The notes under the pieces were generated by a model. The model was given only the letters and a program-made list of their open reading frames with translations. It was not told the origin of the DNA and did no database searches. From the NCBI RefSeq assembly GCF_014673215.1, contig NZ_JACWMS010000001.1, forward strand, positions 744,001-808,000: a stretch of DNA of 64,000 nucleotides, written 5' to 3'. This document shows, one piece after another, positions 26,197 to 34,463 of this stretch; within the stretch, counting starts at the first letter, position 1, and each line of letters opens with the position of its first letter. A program made the position numbers and the translations under genes. Source of the stretch: Gordonia hankookensis (lineage in GTDB: Bacteria > Actinomycetota > Actinomycetes > Mycobacteriales > Mycobacteriaceae).

Positions 26197-27130
26197 GGTC
26201 GCGACGCCCGCAGGCCCACCCGGAGCCGTGACCGACCGCAACGGCGTCGCGACGGCGCGGTGCTCGACCTATGCCGAGGTCACCGCGGTCCGGGCTACCC
26301 ACCCGCAGGCCATCGCCGAGGCGTGGGCCCGACGGCGCCGACGCGCGACGGTCACCGGTGTCGACCGCTTGATGATCGTCGCCGCCGATCACCCGGCTCG
26401 CGGCGCCCTCGCCGTCGGATCGAACCCGATCGCGATGAACAGCCGTTCCGATCTGCTCGACCGCCTGCGCACCGCTCTGGCGAACCCCGGCGTCGACGGC
26501 GTGTTGGCGACCTCCGACATCTTGGAGGACCTGCTGCTGCTCGGCGCGCTCGAGGACAAGGTCGTGTTCTCTTCGATGAACCGTGGTGGCCTCGCGGGTG
26601 CGTCGTTCGAGCTCGACGATCGGATGACCTCGGCCACCGCGGCCTGGACCATCGATGCCGGCCTCAATGGCGCGAAGATGCTGTGCCGGGTGGACCTGGG
26701 CGACGAGGGCACGCTGAACATGATGACCGCGTGCGCCGCCGCCGTCGACGAGCTCGCCGCCGGTGGATCGATCGCCATGCTCGAGCCGTTCCTGTCGTCA
26801 CGGATCGACGGCAAGGTGCGCAACGACCTGACCGCAGACGCGGTGATCAAGTCGATGCACATCGTGCAAGGACTCGGTTCGACGTCGGCCTACACCTGGC
26901 TCAAGTTGCCGGTGGTCGACGAGATGGAACGCGTGATGGATGCCACGACGCTGCCGACCCTGCTGCTCGGCGGCGACCCGCAGACCGCACCGGACGAGAC
27001 ATTCGCGAGTTGGGAACGCGCCCTGCGTATCCCATCGGTGCGCGGTCTGATCGTGGGCCGCACACTGCTCTACCCGAGCGACGACGACGTGGCCACCGCG
27101 GTCGACACCGCGGTCAACCTGGTGAGGTGA
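26189..27130 (+). CDS. Cgl0159-type (beta/alpha)8 aldolase, probable IolJ equivalent
   Basis: A 313-residue TIM-barrel protein of the class I aldolase (DeoC/LacD) type found between iolC and the other iol genes in actinobacteria. Recognisable strands are VDRLMIVAADHPARGALAVG, KVVFSSMNRGGLAGASFELDDRM and TAWTIDAGLNGAKMLCRV. SAYTWLKLPVVDEMERV follows, where a Schiff-base Lys is plausible, and then LPTLLLGGDP. From position and fold it should split 2-deoxy-5-keto-gluconate-6-phosphate into dihydroxyacetone phosphate and malonate semialdehyde. That role is inference; no B. subtilis-type IolJ is present. ATG 26189 overlaps the end of iolC by 8 bp. Confidence 0.8.
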   Translation: MSEVATPAGPPGAVTDRNGVATARCSTYAEVTAVRATHPQAIAEAWARRRRRATVTGVDRLMIVAADHPARGALAVGSNPIAMNSRSDLLDRLRTALANPGVDGVLATSDILEDLLLLGALEDKVVFSSMNRGGLAGASFELDDRMTSATAAWTIDAGLNGAKMLCRVDLGDEGTLNMMTACAAAVDELAAGGSIAMLEPFLSSRIDGKVRNDLTADAVIKSMHIVQGLGSTSAYTWLKLPVVDEMERVMDATTLPTLLLGGDPQTAPDETFASWERALRIPSVRGLIVGRTLLYPSDDDVATAVDTAVNLVR

Positions 27131-27134
27131 GCCG

Positions 27135-28007
27135 ATGAACAGCAAGTACTACATCCCGACGCGGTCTGCCACCGCCCCCCTGACGGTCGATGTGACGCCG
27201 GAATCGGCGGGCTGGACAGAATCCTCCCTGTTCGTCGTCGAACTCGGTGCCGGCGAGACGATCACGCGACGGTCCGGTGAGGACGAGATCATCGTCGTGC
27301 CGCTGTCCGGCTCGGCGACGGTGACCTCCGACGGCCACTCCTTCGAGCTGGCCGGGCGCGCAAGCGTGTTCGATGGTCCGAGCGACTTCGTCTACGTCGG
27401 CCGGGATTCCGAGTTCACGGTGACGAGCGAGCCGGGCGGCCGCTTCGCCCTCTGCGGCGCCAGGGCCGCGACGACACTGCCGTTTCGGCACGTGCCTGCA
27501 GTCGATGTCCCGGTGGAGCTGCGCGGTGCCGGCAATTGCAGCAGGCAGGTGCACAACTTCGGTACCGCAGACGCATTCGAGGCCGACTCTCTCATCGCCT
27601 GCGAGGTCATCACCCCTGGTGGCAACTGGTCGAGTTACCCCGCTCACAAGCATGACGAGAACAGCGAGAACGAGTCCCAACTCGAAGAGATCTACTACTT
27701 CGAGATCGCCGACGGTCCCGACGGTTCGCCGGGGTTCGGCTATCACCGCGTATACGGCACGCCCGAACGTCCGATCGAGGTGCTCGAAGAGGTACGCAGC
27801 GGCGACGTCGTCCTGGTCCCGCACGGCTACCACGGGCCGTCGATCGCCGCGCCCGGCTACCACATGTACTACCTGAACGTGATGGCCGGATCGGGCGAAC
27901 GCACCTGGAAGATCTGCGATGACCCCGACCACACGTGGTTGCGCGACAGCTGGGCACACCAGGACATCGATCCGCGACTCCCGCTGCACGAGAAGCAGTC
28001 CCGCTGA
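27135..28007 (+). CDS. iolB: 5-deoxy-glucuronate isomerase
   Basis: A 290-residue bicupin enzyme that converts 5-deoxy-D-glucuronate to 5-dehydro-2-deoxy-D-gluconate. Family hallmarks are GGNWSSYPAHKHDENSENESQLEEIYYFEI (metal-site His and Glu, about residues 160-188), GFGYHRVY, and GDVVLVPHGYHGPSIAAPGYHMYYLNVMAG. The start is MNSKYYIP, which lies 4 bp after the aldolase gene. It is the last gene before the repeat block at 28009-28247 that separates it from iolD. Confidence 0.95.
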   Translation: MNSKYYIPTRSATAPLTVDVTPESAGWTESSLFVVELGAGETITRRSGEDEIIVVPLSGSATVTSDGHSFELAGRASVFDGPSDFVYVGRDSEFTVTSEPGGRFALCGARAATTLPFRHVPAVDVPVELRGAGNCSRQVHNFGTADAFEADSLIACEVITPGGNWSSYPAHKHDENSENESQLEEIYYFEIADGPDGSPGFGYHRVYGTPERPIEVLEEVRSGDVVLVPHGYHGPSIAAPGYHMYYLNVMAGSGERTWKICDDPDHTWLRDSWAHQDIDPRLPLHEKQSR

Positions 28008-28008
28008 T

Positions 28009-28247
28009 GGATCTCGATACGCCACTCGCAAGCTCGTGGCTACTCGATCGGCGGGAAGACCCCCTCCCGCCGATGGATCTCGATCAGCGGGAAGACCCCC
28101 TCCCGCCGATGGATCTCGATCAGCGGGAAGACTCCCTCCCGCTGAAGGATCTCGATCCGCGGAACAGACCGCCGATCGATCTCGATCCGCGGAACAGACC
28201 GCTGATCGAGTAGCCACCGAGCGCAGCGAGGCGGCGTATCGAGATCC
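28009..28247. repeat. Composite REP-like element with 36-bp tandem repeats
   Basis: Two copies of the GATCTCGATACGCC ... GGCTACTCGATC element flank the block in inverted orientation (28009-28049 and 28204-28247). Between them are contiguous 36-bp units starting GCGGGAAGACCCCCTCCCGC (28051-28086, 28087-28122, 28123-28158), then shortened units to about 28210. Open frames across it are repeat artefacts. The whole block could fold into a long hairpin in the iolB-iolD mRNA. Confidence 0.85.
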
Positions 28248-28291
28248 ACCCACCACCCACAGACATCCACACCGACGAGAAAGAAGCAATC

Positions 28292-30283
28292 GTGGCACCG
28301 ATCAATCAGGGACGAGACGGCGGCGTGACCGGCGTGCGGACCCCTCACGGTGAACCGACCGTCCGGCTCACCGTCTCCCAGGCGACGGTGCGATTCCTCG
28401 CCAATCAGTTCGTGGAGCGCGACGGCGAGCGGACCAAGTTCTTCGCCGGGTGTTTCGGCATCTTCGGTCACGGCAACGTAGCCGGTCTCGGTCAGGCATT
28501 GCTGCAGAACGAGATCGACGATGTGGACAACGGTCGTGACCTGTCCCTCAAATACGTGCTCGGACGCAACGAGCAGGCGATGGTCCACTCCGCGGTCGGT
28601 TACGCCCGGATGAAGGACCGCCTGCAGGCGTGGGCCGTCACCGCCTCGGTCGGCCCCGGCGCGACCAACATGCTCACCGGTGCGGCATTGGCCACCATCA
28701 ACCGCATACCCGTCCTTCTCCTGCCTGCGGACACCTTCGCCACCCGGGCCACCTCTCCGGTACTGCAGGAGCTCGAACTCCCGTCGTCGGGCGACATCAC
28801 GGTGAACGACGCATTCAAACCCGTCTCACGCTACTTCGACCGTGTGTGGCGACCCGAGCAGCTGCCCGGCGCACTTCTCGGCGCGATGCGGGTGCTGACC
28901 GATCCGGTCGAGACCGGCGCCGCGACCGTCGCGATCCCCCAGGACGTGCAGGCCGAGGCATTCGACTGGCCGGAATCACTTTTCGCGGAGCGCACCTGGC
29001 ATGTTGCCCGGCCACTGCCCGAGCGCCGCGTCATCGCCGAGGCCGCCGAGATCATCCGATCTGCGAAGCGTCCGCTCATCGTCGCAGGCGGCGGCGTCAT
29101 CTACAGCGGCGCCACCGAGTCGCTCGCGGCGTTCTGCGCACGCACCGGAATCCCGGTCGGACAGAGTCAGGCCGGCAAGGGATCGCTGGCCTACGACCAT
29201 CCGCAGTCCGTCGGGGCGATCGGTTCCACCGGTACGACCGCAGCCAACGCACTCGCCGCCGAGGCCGATGTGGTCATCGGCATCGGTACCCGCTACAGCG
29301 ATTTCACCACCGCCTCGCGCACCGCTTTCACGGGTGACGGTGTGCGATTCGTGAACATCAATGTGGCGTCCCTGGATTCGGTCAAGCACAGCGGCTACAG
29401 CGTGGTCGCCGACGCGCGCGAATCACTGGACGCGCTCGACGAACTGCTCGCCGATCACACCGTCGACGACGCCTACCGCGAGAGGGTCTCTGAGCTCGCG
29501 GCCGAGTGGGACACCATCGTCGAGGAGGCTTACTCCCCGACGGTTGTCGGCACCAACATCGCCAGCGGCGAGGAGGCACTGACCCAGGGAGCGGTGATCG
29601 GACTGGTGAACGAGACCTCGGACCCGCGCGACGTGGTGGTCTGCGCGGCCGGCTCCATGCCCGGTGATCTCCACAAGCTCTGGCGCACGCGCGATTCCAA
29701 GGGATATCACGTCGAGTACGGCTACTCGTGCATGGGCTACGAGGTCGCAGGCGGACTCGGTGTGAAGATGGCCTGCCCGGACCGCGACGTCTTCGTCATG
29801 GTCGGCGACGGCTCCTACCTGATGATGGCGACCGAACTGGTCACCGCCGTGCAGGAAAATCTCAAGGTGATCGTCGTCCTGGTGCAGAACCACGGTTTCG
29901 CATCGATCGGCTCGCTGTCGGAATCGCTGGGCTCGCAACGCTTCGGCACCAACTACCGCTACCGCGGCGACAACGGCCGACTCGAGGGATCGACACTGCC
30001 GATCGATCTGGCCGCAAATGCCGCATCGCTCGGCGCCGACGTCATCCGCGCCACCTCGGCCGCCGAGTTCACCGATGCGATCAAGGCGGCCAAGGCCGCC
30101 GAGCGCACCACCGTGATCCACGTCGAGACCGATCCGCTGATCGGCGCGCCCGACAGCGAATCATGGTGGGACGTACCGGTGTCGGAGACCTCCACGCTGC
30201 AGTCCACGCAGCAGGCCCACGACGTCTACACGAAGTGGAAAGCCGTCCAACGTCCATATCTGAACCCAACAAACGGAGAGTAG
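28292..30283 (+). CDS. iolD: 3D-(3,5/4)-trihydroxycyclohexane-1,2-dione acylhydrolase
   Basis: A 663-residue thiamine-diphosphate enzyme that opens the cyclohexane ring to give 5-deoxy-glucuronate. The ThDP-activating Glu lies in YVLGRNEQAMVHSAVGYAR (about residue 96). The substrate side has AWAVTASVGPGATNMLTGAA. The diphosphate/Mg motif begins at GDGSYLMMATELVTAV (about residue 505) and continues to VVLVQNHGFASIGSLSESLG. The GTG start at 28292 has a GAGAAAGAAG purine-rich ribosome site. iolG starts 2 bp after the stop. Confidence 0.96.
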   Translation: MAPINQGRDGGVTGVRTPHGEPTVRLTVSQATVRFLANQFVERDGERTKFFAGCFGIFGHGNVAGLGQALLQNEIDDVDNGRDLSLKYVLGRNEQAMVHSAVGYARMKDRLQAWAVTASVGPGATNMLTGAALATINRIPVLLLPADTFATRATSPVLQELELPSSGDITVNDAFKPVSRYFDRVWRPEQLPGALLGAMRVLTDPVETGAATVAIPQDVQAEAFDWPESLFAERTWHVARPLPERRVIAEAAEIIRSAKRPLIVAGGGVIYSGATESLAAFCARTGIPVGQSQAGKGSLAYDHPQSVGAIGSTGTTAANALAAEADVVIGIGTRYSDFTTASRTAFTGDGVRFVNINVASLDSVKHSGYSVVADARESLDALDELLADHTVDDAYRERVSELAAEWDTIVEEAYSPTVVGTNIASGEEALTQGAVIGLVNETSDPRDVVVCAAGSMPGDLHKLWRTRDSKGYHVEYGYSCMGYEVAGGLGVKMACPDRDVFVMVGDGSYLMMATELVTAVQENLKVIVVLVQNHGFASIGSLSESLGSQRFGTNYRYRGDNGRLEGSTLPIDLAANAASLGADVIRATSAAEFTDAIKAAKAAERTTVIHVETDPLIGAPDSESWWDVPVSETSTLQSTQQAHDVYTKWKAVQRPYLNPTNGE

Positions 30284-30285
30284 AA

Positions 30286-31344
30286 ATGCAAGACTTGCGC
30301 ATCGCCGTCCTCGGCGTCGGCATGATGGGTGCCGACCACGTCGCTCGCATCACCGAGCGCACCAAGGGCGCCACCGTCACCGTGCTCAACGACTACTTCC
30401 CGGAAAAGGCCGAGGAGCTGGCAGCGAGCATCCCCGGCTGTCGGGTGATCAACGACCCGCTCGACGCCATCGCCGACCCCGAGGTCGACGCGGTCATTCT
30501 CGCGACTCCCGGTCCGACGCACGAGAAGCAGCTGCTCGCATGTCTCGAGGCGGGCAAGCCCGTCATGTGCGAGAAGCCGCTCACCACCGACGTCGCCACC
30601 TCGCTCGAGGTCGTCAAGCGCGAGGCGGAGTCGGGCCGCAAGCTGATCCAGGTCGGGTTCATGCGCCGCTTCGATCATGAGTACGAGCAGCTGAAGGGAC
30701 TCATCGACGACGGCACCTTCGGCCAGGCCCTGATGGCGCACTTCGTCCATCGCAACCCTGCGGTACCACCCAGCTTCGACAGCTCGATGATCGTCAAGGA
30801 CTCCCTCGTCCACGAGGTCGACGCGACGCGGTTCTTCTTCGACGAGGAAATCACGTCAGTGCAGATCATCGCGCCGGGTGCGAACCCGAATGCCCCGCAA
30901 GGACTGAAGGATCCGCAGATCGCGATCTTCACCACCGAGTCCGGCCGGCACATCGACGTCGAGTGCTTCGTCACGACCGGCGTCGCCTACGAGGTGCGCA
31001 CCGAACTCGTCGGTGAGCTCGGATCGGCGTTCATCGGCTTGGATCAGGGTCTGATCCGCAAGCAGCGCAACCCGGTCCAGTCCGACACGGGCGACGGCCG
31101 CAAGATCGCCGGGATCGCGACGGGTGACATCACACCGTCCTTCGTCGAGCGTTTCGGTGTCGCCTACGACGTCGAGATCCAGCGCTGGGTCAACGCGGTA
31201 CGGGCCGGGACCAATGTCGACGGTCCTGGCGCGTGGGACGGGTACGCCGCCGCAGCCGTGTGTGCCGCAGGTGTCAGGGCGCTGGAGACCGGAGAGCGTC
31301 AGGCGGTCGACATGGTTTCCCGGGCGTCGATCCCGGGAGCCTGA
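30286..31344 (+). CDS. iolG: Myo-inositol 2-dehydrogenase (Gfo/Idh/MocA family)
   Basis: A 352-residue NAD-dependent dehydrogenase and the best iolG candidate in the window, because it lies directly after iolD. The Rossmann motif is IAVLGVGMMGADHVARI. CEKPLTTDVATSLEVV carries the conserved Lys, and VGFMRRFDHEYEQLK follows. The catalytic D-x-x-x-H is in IVKDSLVHEVDATRFFF (about residue 170), as in inositol dehydrogenases. It oxidises myo-inositol to scyllo-inosose, the substrate of IolE. ATG 30286 has GGAGAG immediately upstream. A repeat block follows and separates it from mmsA. Confidence 0.9.
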   Translation: MQDLRIAVLGVGMMGADHVARITERTKGATVTVLNDYFPEKAEELAASIPGCRVINDPLDAIADPEVDAVILATPGPTHEKQLLACLEAGKPVMCEKPLTTDVATSLEVVKREAESGRKLIQVGFMRRFDHEYEQLKGLIDDGTFGQALMAHFVHRNPAVPPSFDSSMIVKDSLVHEVDATRFFFDEEITSVQIIAPGANPNAPQGLKDPQIAIFTTESGRHIDVECFVTTGVAYEVRTELVGELGSAFIGLDQGLIRKQRNPVQSDTGDGRKIAGIATGDITPSFVERFGVAYDVEIQRWVNAVRAGTNVDGPGAWDGYAAAAVCAAGVRALETGERQAVDMVSRASIPGA

Positions 31345-31680
31345 GCAGGCGGCGCACGTAGGTCTCGATACGCCACTCACTCCGTTCGCCGCCACTCGAC
31401 CACCAAGAGCACCCGCCGATCGAGTAGGCCTCGATACGCCACTCACTCCGTTCGCGGCCACTCGACCACCAAGAGCACCCGCCGGTCGAGTAGGCCTCGA
31501 TACGCCACTCACTCCGTTCGCGGCTACTCGACCACCAGAAAGCACCCGCCGGTCGAGTAGGTCCGAGCCACACCCCACCGCCGGTCGAGTAGGTCCGAGC
31601 CGCCAGGCGAGGACCGTATCGAGACCCCGCAACAAACCTCGAAAGCCGACCAGCGCACAAACCCCAACAGGAGAACCACC
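31345..31680. other. Intergenic region between iolG and mmsA, mostly repeat
   Basis: 336 bp with no supported gene. Positions 31358-31626 are the tandem repeat described separately. The last 50 bp lead to mmsA and contain the AACAGGAGAACC ribosome site. Long open frames on either strand here are produced by the repeat and continue as shadows of neighbouring genes. Confidence 0.6.
31358..31626. repeat. Three 66-67-bp tandem REP-like units plus degenerate tail
   Basis: Units start with GTAGGTCTCGATACGCC or GTAGGCCTCGATACGCC at 31358, 31424 and 31490 (lengths 66, 66 and 67 bp). Each contains CACTCACTCCGTTCGC, CACTCGACCACC or CTACTCGACCACC, and CACCCGCCGGTCGA. Two shortened copies follow up to 31626, where an inverted GGACCGTATCGAGACC closes the block. 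It belongs to the same family as 1239-1294 and 28009-28247. Confidence 0.85.
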
Positions 31681-33174
31681 ATGTCCACAACCATCGGCCA
31701 CTGGGTCAACAACAAGCCCTATCCCGGCACCAGCAGCAATTCCGCACCGGTCACCAATCCGGCCACCGGCGAGGTCACCGGCGAGGTGGCGCTGGCCAAC
31801 ACCGAGGACGCCCGTGCGGTGATCGACGCCGCCGTCGCGGCCTTTCCGGCGTGGCGCGACACGTCGTTGGCCAAACGCACCGCGATCCTGTTCAGGTTCC
31901 GCGAACTGCTCGAGGCCCGCAAACCCGAGTTGGCCGAGATCATCACGGCCGAACACGGCAAGGTACTCTCCGACGCCCTCGGCGAGATCAGCCGCGGCCA
32001 GGAGGTCGCCGAGTTCGCTTGCGGCATACCACATCTGCTGAAGGGCGGATTCACCGAGAACGCCTCCACCAAGGTCGACGTCTTCTCGATCCGCCAGCCG
32101 CTGGGCCCGATCGGCATCATCAGCCCGTTCAACTTCCCGGCCATGGTGCCGATGTGGTTCTTCCCCATCGCCATCGCCGCCGGCAACACCGTCGTGCTCA
32201 AGCCGTCGGAGAAGGACCCCTCGGCATCGCTGTGGCTGGCCGAGCTCTGGAGAGAAGCCGGACTCCCCGAAGGCGTGTTCAACGTCCTGCAGGGCGACAA
32301 ACTCGCCGTCGACGAGCTGCTCACCAACAATGCGATCAAGTCGATCAGCTTCGTCGGGTCCACACCGATCGCCCAGTACGTCTACGCCACCGGGACCGCC
32401 GCGGGCAAACGCGTCCAGGCATTGGGCGGCGCCAAGAACCACGCCATCGTGCTGCCCGATGCTGATCTCGACCTCGCCGCCGACGCCATGGTCAACGCCG
32501 GCTTCGGCTCCGCAGGCGAACGCTGCATGGCCATCTCCGCCTGCGTCGCGGTCGGACCGATCGCCGACGACCTCGTCGCCAAGATCACCGAACGCGCCAA
32601 CACCATCACAACCGGTGATGGCACCAAGAACTCCGACATGGGACCCCTGGTCACCAGAGCCCACCGCGACAAGGTCAAGTCCTACGTCGACGCCGGCGAG
32701 AAGGACGGCGCCACCATCGTTGTCGACGGCCGCCAGGTCGAGCCGGATGGATCCGCCGACGGATTCTGGCTCGGTCCGACCCTCATCGACAATGTCACCA
32801 CCGACATGAGCATCTACACCGACGAGATCTTCGGCCCCGTTCTGTCGGTCGTCCGCGTCGACACCTACGACGAAGCGCTCGAACTGATCAACTCCAACCC
32901 GTACGGCAACGGCACGGCCATCTTCACCAACGACGGCGGCGCGGCACGCCGCTTCCAGAACGAGGTCGAGGTCGGCATGGTCGGCATCAACGTGCCCATC
33001 CCCGTCCCGATGGCCTACTACAGCTTCGGCGGCTGGAAGAACTCGCTGTTCGGCGACACCCACGCCCACGGCATGGAAGGCGTCAACTTCTTCACCCGCG
33101 GCAAGGCCATCACCAGCCGCTGGCTCGACCCCAGCCACGGCGGCCTCAACCTCGGCTTCCCGCAGAACGCCTGA
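31681..33174 (+). CDS. mmsA: Methylmalonate-semialdehyde / malonate-semialdehyde dehydrogenase (CoA-acylating)
   Basis: A 497-residue aldehyde dehydrogenase of the MmsA/IolA type. The NAD-binding region has GIISPFNFPAMVPMWFFPIAIAAGNTVVLKPSEKDP, the specific family signature. SISFVGSTPIAQYVYATG follows, and the catalytic Cys is in GSAGERCMAIS (about residue 281). It ends in GGWKNSLFGDTHAHGMEGVNFFTRGK. It converts the malonate semialdehyde formed by the aldolase step to acetyl-CoA, and in valine breakdown methylmalonate semialdehyde to propionyl-CoA. The ATG follows an AGGAG site. A strong terminator hairpin is present downstream. Confidence 0.94.
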   Translation: MSTTIGHWVNNKPYPGTSSNSAPVTNPATGEVTGEVALANTEDARAVIDAAVAAFPAWRDTSLAKRTAILFRFRELLEARKPELAEIITAEHGKVLSDALGEISRGQEVAEFACGIPHLLKGGFTENASTKVDVFSIRQPLGPIGIISPFNFPAMVPMWFFPIAIAAGNTVVLKPSEKDPSASLWLAELWREAGLPEGVFNVLQGDKLAVDELLTNNAIKSISFVGSTPIAQYVYATGTAAGKRVQALGGAKNHAIVLPDADLDLAADAMVNAGFGSAGERCMAISACVAVGPIADDLVAKITERANTITTGDGTKNSDMGPLVTRAHRDKVKSYVDAGEKDGATIVVDGRQVEPDGSADGFWLGPTLIDNVTTDMSIYTDEIFGPVLSVVRVDTYDEALELINSNPYGNGTAIFTNDGGAARRFQNEVEVGMVGINVPIPVPMAYYSFGGWKNSLFGDTHAHGMEGVNFFTRGKAITSRWLDPSHGGLNLGFPQNA

Positions 33175-33199
33175 GAGACGGCATCGGCCCACAGACGTC

Positions 33200-33230
33200 G
33201 CCGTCCGGCTCGCCCATCGAGCCGGACGGC
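33200..33230. terminator. Bidirectional hairpin terminator
   Basis: A 12-bp perfect stem (GCCGTCCGGCTC with its complement) closes a 7-base loop. It sits between the convergent mmsA (stop 33174) and Gfo/Idh gene (stop 33255). It has no marked U-tract, which is common in high-GC actinobacteria. Confidence 0.75.
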
Positions 33231-33254
33231 AACGTCGTGTTTGACGCGATCCGG

Positions 33255-34271
33255 TCAGAGCCGCACGGTCACGCCACCGGTCGCACTGGCCCGCGCTGCG
33301 TCGAGGACCTCGAGCGTGGCGATCGCCTCGCGAGCCGGAACCGGTTGCGGTCCTTGCCGGTCCACCGCCGCTGCGAACTGCCGGTAGAACTCGTCGTACC
33401 GTCCCTGCGCCGACGGCACGGTCTGAGCACCATTCGCGGTGTACAGCACGCCGAGCCGATCCGGACGCTCATGGCCCCAGGTGGCGAGATCGTCGACCGG
33501 CCGCAACCCCTGCTTGATCTGATCGGTCTGGACGTCGGTGCCGTCGCTGACGTAGCTGCCCTCGGCGCCGTACACGCGCCATTGGCGGGCAGCCACGTGG
33601 TTGATCTTGCTCGCGCTCACCGTCGAGAACACTCCGCTCGCATGCGTCATCGAGACGGAAAAGCCACAGTCGGTTCTCCCCCTGTGCTGATCGATCCAGT
33701 CCAGATGAGCGGAGACCGTCTCGACCGGGCCGAACAGCCAGAGCATCTGATCGACGAGATGTGCCCCCAGGTCGCGGAGCAGGCCACCGCTCGGCCCGGC
33801 GTCGAGGCTGCCCGGTTCATTCAGATCAAACCGCGACTCACAGCGCCACGCGGTGCCGAGGCCTGCCAGCACGCCGGACAACGTCCGGAGATCGGTGTCC
33901 CATCGACGGTTGTGGAAGACGCTGAGCAACACCCCCGCCGAGTCCGCCGCGGCCGCCAGTTCACGTCCACCGGCGGCATCCGGCGCGAAGGGCTTGTCGG
34001 CGATCACGTGGACACCGCGGTCCACCGCCTCGAGGACCAATGCCCGACGGGTATCCGGCGGGGTCGTGATGGTCACGGCGTCGACGCCCGCGTCGAGTAG
34101 ATCACCGAGCGAATCGAACACCGCGACGCCGGGGAGGTCCGTTGCCACCTCACCCCGGCGTTCTGGATTGCGGGTCACCACGCCGACCAGCTCGATCTCC
34201 GGCACCGCACGGATGTACGGGGCATGGAACAGGCGTCCGCCCGCTCCGTAACCGACGAGGCCAAGTCGCAT
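33255..34271 (-). CDS. Gfo/Idh/MocA-family oxidoreductase (YdgJ / scyllo-inositol dehydrogenase-like)
   Basis: A 338-residue dehydrogenase with Rossmann motif LGLVGYGAGGRLFHAPYIRA. The G-x-G-x-x-G and FHAPYI pattern is typical of the YdgJ/IolW group of scyllo-inositol dehydrogenases. IADKPFAPDAAGG replaces the more common EKP with DKP. VFHNRRWDTDLRTL and the catalytic GGLLRDLGAHLVDQMLWLFGP follow. ATG 34271 fits the family N-terminus; a longer frame upstream runs through the operator region. Operator site 5 lies only 14 bp upstream. It probably interconverts scyllo-inositol and scyllo-inosose, feeding the main pathway. Confidence 0.85.
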   Translation of the reverse strand: MRLGLVGYGAGGRLFHAPYIRAVPEIELVGVVTRNPERRGEVATDLPGVAVFDSLGDLLDAGVDAVTITTPPDTRRALVLEAVDRGVHVIADKPFAPDAAGGRELAAAADSAGVLLSVFHNRRWDTDLRTLSGVLAGLGTAWRCESRFDLNEPGSLDAGPSGGLLRDLGAHLVDQMLWLFGPVETVSAHLDWIDQHRGRTDCGFSVSMTHASGVFSTVSASKINHVAARQWRVYGAEGSYVSDGTDVQTDQIKQGLRPVDDLATWGHERPDRLGVLYTANGAQTVPSAQGRYDEFYRQFAAAVDRQGPQPVPAREAIATLEVLDAARASATGGVTVRL

Positions 34272-34284
34272 CACTTCTCCCATT

Positions 34285-34296
34285 TTGTACGGACAA
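34285..34296 (-). promoter_or_regulatory. Candidate IolR-type operator, site 5
   Basis: On the gene strand it reads TTGTCCGTACAA, fitting WTGTCYNNACAW with one mismatch from a perfect palindrome. It is 14 bp upstream of the YdgJ-like gene start, where binding would block initiation. Confidence 0.65.
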
Positions 34297-34373
34297 TTAA
34301 ACTGTCTCACCGAGTGATCGCTGCTCGATTTCCTGCTGATATACAAGAAATTCCCACGAAGACCCTTGACACA

Positions 34374-34385
34374 TTGTTAGGACAT
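34374..34385 (-). promoter_or_regulatory. Candidate IolR-type operator, site 6 (iolT promoter)
   Basis: On the reverse strand it reads ATGTCCTAACAA. It lies 78 bp upstream of the IolT-like gene and directly follows a TTGACA hexamer (34366-34371) that could be the -35 box, so a bound repressor would cover the promoter spacer. Confidence 0.65.
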
Positions 34386-34463
34386 TATGACAGTATCGAA
34401 GTAGACCGACCGTGACCAGGGTCACGAGCACGACGATGTAATGCACCAACCAAGGGAGTCTCC

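Noticed and set aside
28051..28210. CRISPR-like array of 36-bp repeats
   Set aside because: The 36-bp units are directly contiguous with no unique spacers, and no cas gene is present, so it is a tandem repeat and not a CRISPR.
28040..28588. A minus-strand frame encoding repeated IEIHRREGVFP units
   Set aside because: The periodic peptide is only the translation of the 36-bp DNA repeat and it continues antisense into iolD; no ribosome site or family match.
29728..30285. An upstream extension of iolG inside iolD
   Set aside because: The region is out of frame within iolD and Arg-rich; ATG 30286 has its own ribosome site and matches the family start.
30856..33192. A 778-codon open frame on the minus strand across iolG and mmsA
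   Set aside because: It is antisense to two well-supported genes and to the REP-like array. Its composition (GVDVLGDRC, DEGRTEPESVGG) is a mirror of high-GC codon bias, with no domain.
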